Shown: positions 61,775 through 64,000 of the stretch, in pieces
Layout: every line of letters begins with the position of its first letter
How positions within the stretch are numbered: position 1 is the first letter of the stretch
Assembly: GCA_902560245.1 (NCBI GenBank)
Contig: CACELK010000003.1
Location: 18,936 to 82,935 of the forward strand
Origin: an uncultured Pelagibacteraceae bacterium
GTDB lineage: Bacteria > Pseudomonadota > Alphaproteobacteria > Pelagibacterales > Pelagibacteraceae
DNA length: 64,000 bases
Direction of reading: 5' to 3'
Program-made: the position numbers and the translations under genes
Notes under the pieces: generated by a model
Databases searched by the model: none
Told to the model about the DNA's origin: nothing
What the model saw: the letters and a program-made list of their open reading frames with translations, nothing else

Positions 61775-62743
61775 ATGAAAAAAGATATTATTCCTACCAT
61801 CGACATTTCTTCAATTTTAAAAAACAATTTTAATTCTAAAAAATCGATCAATACTATTAATCAAATTTGTAGAGCCTGTGTCGATATTGGTTTTTTTCAA
61901 GTTATAGGGCACGGTCTTAGTTTTAAAGATATTAAAAAAATATGCAAAGTAGGTAATAAATTTTTTAAATCATCAAAAGATAATAAAAGAAAATTATCTC
62001 CCAAAAAATGGAATAATAAAAATAAAAATCTTTATAGGGGATACTTTCCAAATGATGTGAACGGAAAAGAAGGTTTGGATATAGGTGATTTAAAAGTTAC
62101 TAAAAATTATTCTTTAAAACTTAATAATCAATATATTGAGTATCTGAATTTAAATAAAAGCTTTGATAAAAAATCAATTAAAATTATAGAAAAATATTTT
62201 GATAGTATTTTTGAGTTAAGTGAAACCTTGTTTAAAAGTATAATTAAAATATATAAAAAAAATCCTAAAATTTCACGCAAGGCTTTTTCAAGACTCAAAA
62301 CTTTAAGTACATTAAGATTTAATTATTATCCAAATCAAACAAAACCAGTTGAAATATCTATGCAGGATGGAGTGGCTTTAGGATGTGAGACTCATGTAGA
62401 TAGCGGAGTATTTACTGTGCTTTATCAAGATAAAAAAGGTGGATTACAAGTACAAAATAGAAAAACAAAAAAGTGGAATGACGTACCTTTTAATAAAAAA
62501 GCTCTGGTTGTTAATACTGGAAGAGCTTTAGAGTTTTTGAGCAAAGGTAAATTTAAAGCAACAAATCATAGGGTGCTATGGAACAAAAGTAGGAGGCTTT
62601 CCATTCCTTTTTTCTTTGAACCCTCTTTTGATTTCAAAATGAGTCAATCTTACTTATTAGGTCATAAATTTAAAAATAATGGTCAAAATTACGAGAAATT
62701 TTTAAACAAATCTTTAAAAAAATTTATTGAATATCAACGTTAG
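61775..62743 (+). CDS. Isopenicillin-N-synthase-like 2-oxoglutarate/Fe(II) oxygenase
   Basis: The 322 residues have the N-terminal DIOX_N domain (IPTIDISSIL, CVDIGFFQVIGHGL) and a C-terminal double-stranded helix with iron ligands His207 and Asp209 (ETHVDSGVFTVLY) and His265 (ATNHRV). The 2-oxoglutarate-binding RxS motif is Arg274-Leu-Ser276 (SRRLSIPFFFEP). This is the plant-GA-oxidase/IPNS-like family; the substrate is unknown. It is cotranscribed with the DMT transporter (no gap), which may carry its substrate or product. Confidence 0.82.
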   Translation: MKKDIIPTIDISSILKNNFNSKKSINTINQICRACVDIGFFQVIGHGLSFKDIKKICKVGNKFFKSSKDNKRKLSPKKWNNKNKNLYRGYFPNDVNGKEGLDIGDLKVTKNYSLKLNNQYIEYLNLNKSFDKKSIKIIEKYFDSIFELSETLFKSIIKIYKKNPKISRKAFSRLKTLSTLRFNYYPNQTKPVEISMQDGVALGCETHVDSGVFTVLYQDKKGGLQVQNRKTKKWNDVPFNKKALVVNTGRALEFLSKGKFKATNHRVLWNKSRRLSIPFFFEPSFDFKMSQSYLLGHKFKNNGQNYEKFLNKSLKKFIEYQR

Positions 62744-62835
62744 TAATAATAAAGTTTATAAATAAAGCGATACATAACTCGTCGTTAAATTCATAATTTA
62801 CGAAAGTGGGATCGGTCGTCTTTAAATTAATTTTT

Positions 62836-62842
62836 AAAGGGG
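62836..62842 (+). promoter_or_regulatory. Shine-Dalgarno of the luciferase-like monooxygenase gene
   Basis: AAAGGGG ends 4 bases before the ATG at 62847 and fixes the start of a gene that runs off the window. The rest of the 103-base gap (62744-62846) shows no other structure. Confidence 0.65.
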
Positions 62843-62846
62843 CTTT

Positions 62847-64000
62847 ATGAACTTTGGATACTTTTGTAACACTACTAACTGGAATAAAAAACCTTATACA
62901 CAAATAATAGAAGAGGCTAGAGAGATCACAGAATATTGTGATAAAAATAATTGGAATTCTATTTGGTATACCGAACATCATTTTAATCATGAAGGAATGG
63001 AGTCTTGTACCAATCCATTAATGATGTGTGCAGATGCTGCAGCAAGAACTAAAAATATTCGATTGGGGCAAGCCTGTAACGTAATTACATTTCACAATCC
63101 TATAAGACTTGCTGAAGATATTGCTACACTTGATCAACTGTCAAAAGGAAGGGTTGAAGTAGGAATTGGAAGAGGTGTTTACGGAAGAGAAGCTATTAAT
63201 ATGAATAAAGAAGCTGACTTAAAAGACCAGGCAAAAAATTTTAGGCTATTCTCAGAAACTTTAGAAATAATGAAAAAAGCTTGGTCAAAAGATTTCTTTT
63301 CTCACCAAGGAGAATTTTATACATACCCTTCTCCCAATTTTATTTGGCAACATGATATGAGTCCCCCAAAAGAAAATATAGTTGATTTAAAAACAAACGA
63401 ATTAAAACAAATATCTGTTTTGCCAAAACCTTATCAAAAACCTTTCCCACCAATTTCTCAAGTCGTTGATGGGGAAAGATCAATTCAGTGGGCTGCTGAA
63501 AATGGACTTAATACAATTATGTGGATACCAACTGTAAAGGCTTTGAAAAAAAGATTTGAAATTTTTAAAGAGGCAAAATCTAAAGTAGAAAATAGAGATG
63601 TTCCATTAGGCGAAGGTATTAGTTTAGTTAGAGATATGTTTGTTGCAGAAACTATGGAAGAAGCAGAGAAGATGGCTGGGGAACATATTGTAAATTATAT
63701 GCGATGGGTCTGTCATTGGAGAGGGTTAGGAAACCATATGGATCCAGATGAAAAGTTACCAGAAACAAAAAATAAATTAGATTTATTAAATTATGAATTT
63801 CTTCATAAAAGAAATCTTTTATTTGGAACACCTGAATTTGTAATTGAAAAAATAAAAGAACTTCAACAAGAATTAAATCTTCAAAATTTACAAGTTTGGT
63901 CTAACTTTCCTGGTGTTAATCATGAAGATTGTATGAGAAGTATCAAGTTATTTACTGAAGAAGTAATTCCAAATATAAAATCTGTAAATACAAACATTCA
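62847..64000 (+). CDS. Luciferase-like (LLM class) flavin-dependent monooxygenase, 3'-truncated by window edge
   Basis: About 384 residues are visible with no stop before the window end. Seen: the LLM opening MNFGYFCNTTNW, WYTEHHFNHEG near residue 42-52, IRLGQACNVITFHNPIRLAED, DQLSKGRVEVGIGRGVYGRE (the flavin-phosphate region), WAAENGLNTIMW, and FGTPEFVIEKI near the end. This is the bacterial-luciferase-type TIM barrel using reduced flavin supplied by a partner reductase. The family covers alkane, sulfonate and amine-chelate oxygenases; the substrate is unknown. The usual length (about 350-400) suggests only a few residues are missing. Confidence 0.85.
   Translation, partial: MNFGYFCNTTNWNKKPYTQIIEEAREITEYCDKNNWNSIWYTEHHFNHEGMESCTNPLMMCADAAARTKNIRLGQACNVITFHNPIRLAEDIATLDQLSKGRVEVGIGRGVYGREAINMNKEADLKDQAKNFRLFSETLEIMKKAWSKDFFSHQGEFYTYPSPNFIWQHDMSPPKENIVDLKTNELKQISVLPKPYQKPFPPISQVVDGERSIQWAAENGLNTIMWIPTVKALKKRFEIFKEAKSKVENRDVPLGEGISLVRDMFVAETMEEAEKMAGEHIVNYMRWVCHWRGLGNHMDPDEKLPETKNKLDLLNYEFLHKRNLLFGTPEFVIEKIKELQQELNLQNLQVWSNFPGVNHEDCMRSIKLFTEEVIPNIKSVNTNI

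Noticed and set aside
1..64000. Mobile elements, CRISPR arrays, tRNA and rRNA genes
   Set aside because: Looked for transposase-like proteins, spaced direct repeats and cloverleaf-like stretches in the gaps; none seen. Homopolymer A and T runs are common but reflect base composition.

Overview
The window looks like a chromosomal segment of a SAR11-type marine alphaproteobacterium (Pelagibacterales). The DNA is very AT-rich and the proteins are rich in Lys, Ile and Asn. Genes are packed with overlaps or gaps of a few bases. The content (fused formate dehydrogenase subunits, many ABC transporters for methylated or nitrogen-rich osmolytes, almost no regulators) fits that streamlined lineage. This placement is inference from sequence style and gene content; no rRNA gene is present to confirm it. 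No stretch over 300 bases lacks a gene; the longest gap is 174 bases at 47252-47425. I saw no tRNA, rRNA, CRISPR, insertion sequence or prophage.

Layout. 1-7096 (+): envelope and housekeeping block: lptF (5' end outside the window), lptG, lptD, surA-like, pdxA, rsmA. 7085-9676 (-): gmk, acpP, fabG, fabD. 9752-22579 (+): rpsF-rpsR-rplI-dnaB, an RND/MMPL exporter, cvpA, purF, an HD-domain protein, a YyaL-like thioredoxin-domain protein, two transporters, a charged coiled-coil protein and a small hypothetical. 22580-26540 (-): mobA, moeA, a DMT transporter and a glycine amidinotransferase-like gene. 26583-32727 (+): formate dehydrogenase operon (IscU-like scaffold, HPP membrane protein, fdhD, fused fdsG-fdsB, fdsA). 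32740-34301 (+): a tiny membrane protein, a secreted HExxH protein and a cyclophilin. 34303-43022 (-): an Asp/Glu-racemase-like (EutA-like) gene, an ectoine-hydrolase/creatinase-fold gene, a Pot-type ABC transporter and a FadN-like beta-oxidation enzyme. 43075-46113 (+): 3-hydroxyisobutyrate-dehydrogenase-family protein, aldehyde dehydrogenase and glycerophosphodiesterase. 46118-56116: a cluster centred on glycine betaine. 56119-59871 (-): GNAT-like protein and an Ehu-like polar amino acid/ectoine-type ABC transporter. 59979-64000: MOSC protein, DMT transporter, an isopenicillin-N-synthase-like oxygenase and a luciferase-like monooxygenase cut by the window end.

The most interesting part is 45.5-56.1 kb. 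Within about 10 kb lie a gamma-butyrobetaine-hydroxylase/TmpA-like oxygenase, a ProXWV-like betaine ABC transporter, an SDR dehydrogenase, a BKACE enzyme of the dehydrocarnitine-cleaving type, a betainyl-CoA-type thioesterase, an SMR transporter, a TauD-type oxygenase, an HD-domain oxygenase carrying the PhnZ/TmpB YxxE signature, and a BetA-like choline dehydrogenase. Read together they suggest several routes (from gamma-butyrobetaine/carnitine, trimethylammonio-phosphonate and choline) all ending in glycine betaine. Demethylation of betaine would feed glycine and C1 units, and the formate dehydrogenase operon could oxidise the resulting formate. That integrated reading is inference. The individual families are seen directly in the sequence.

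A second pattern is shared by the three ABC operons. Each substrate-binding-protein gene has a strong Shine-Dalgarno and is followed by a GC-rich hairpin before the permease gene, an arrangement that would give more binding protein than permease.
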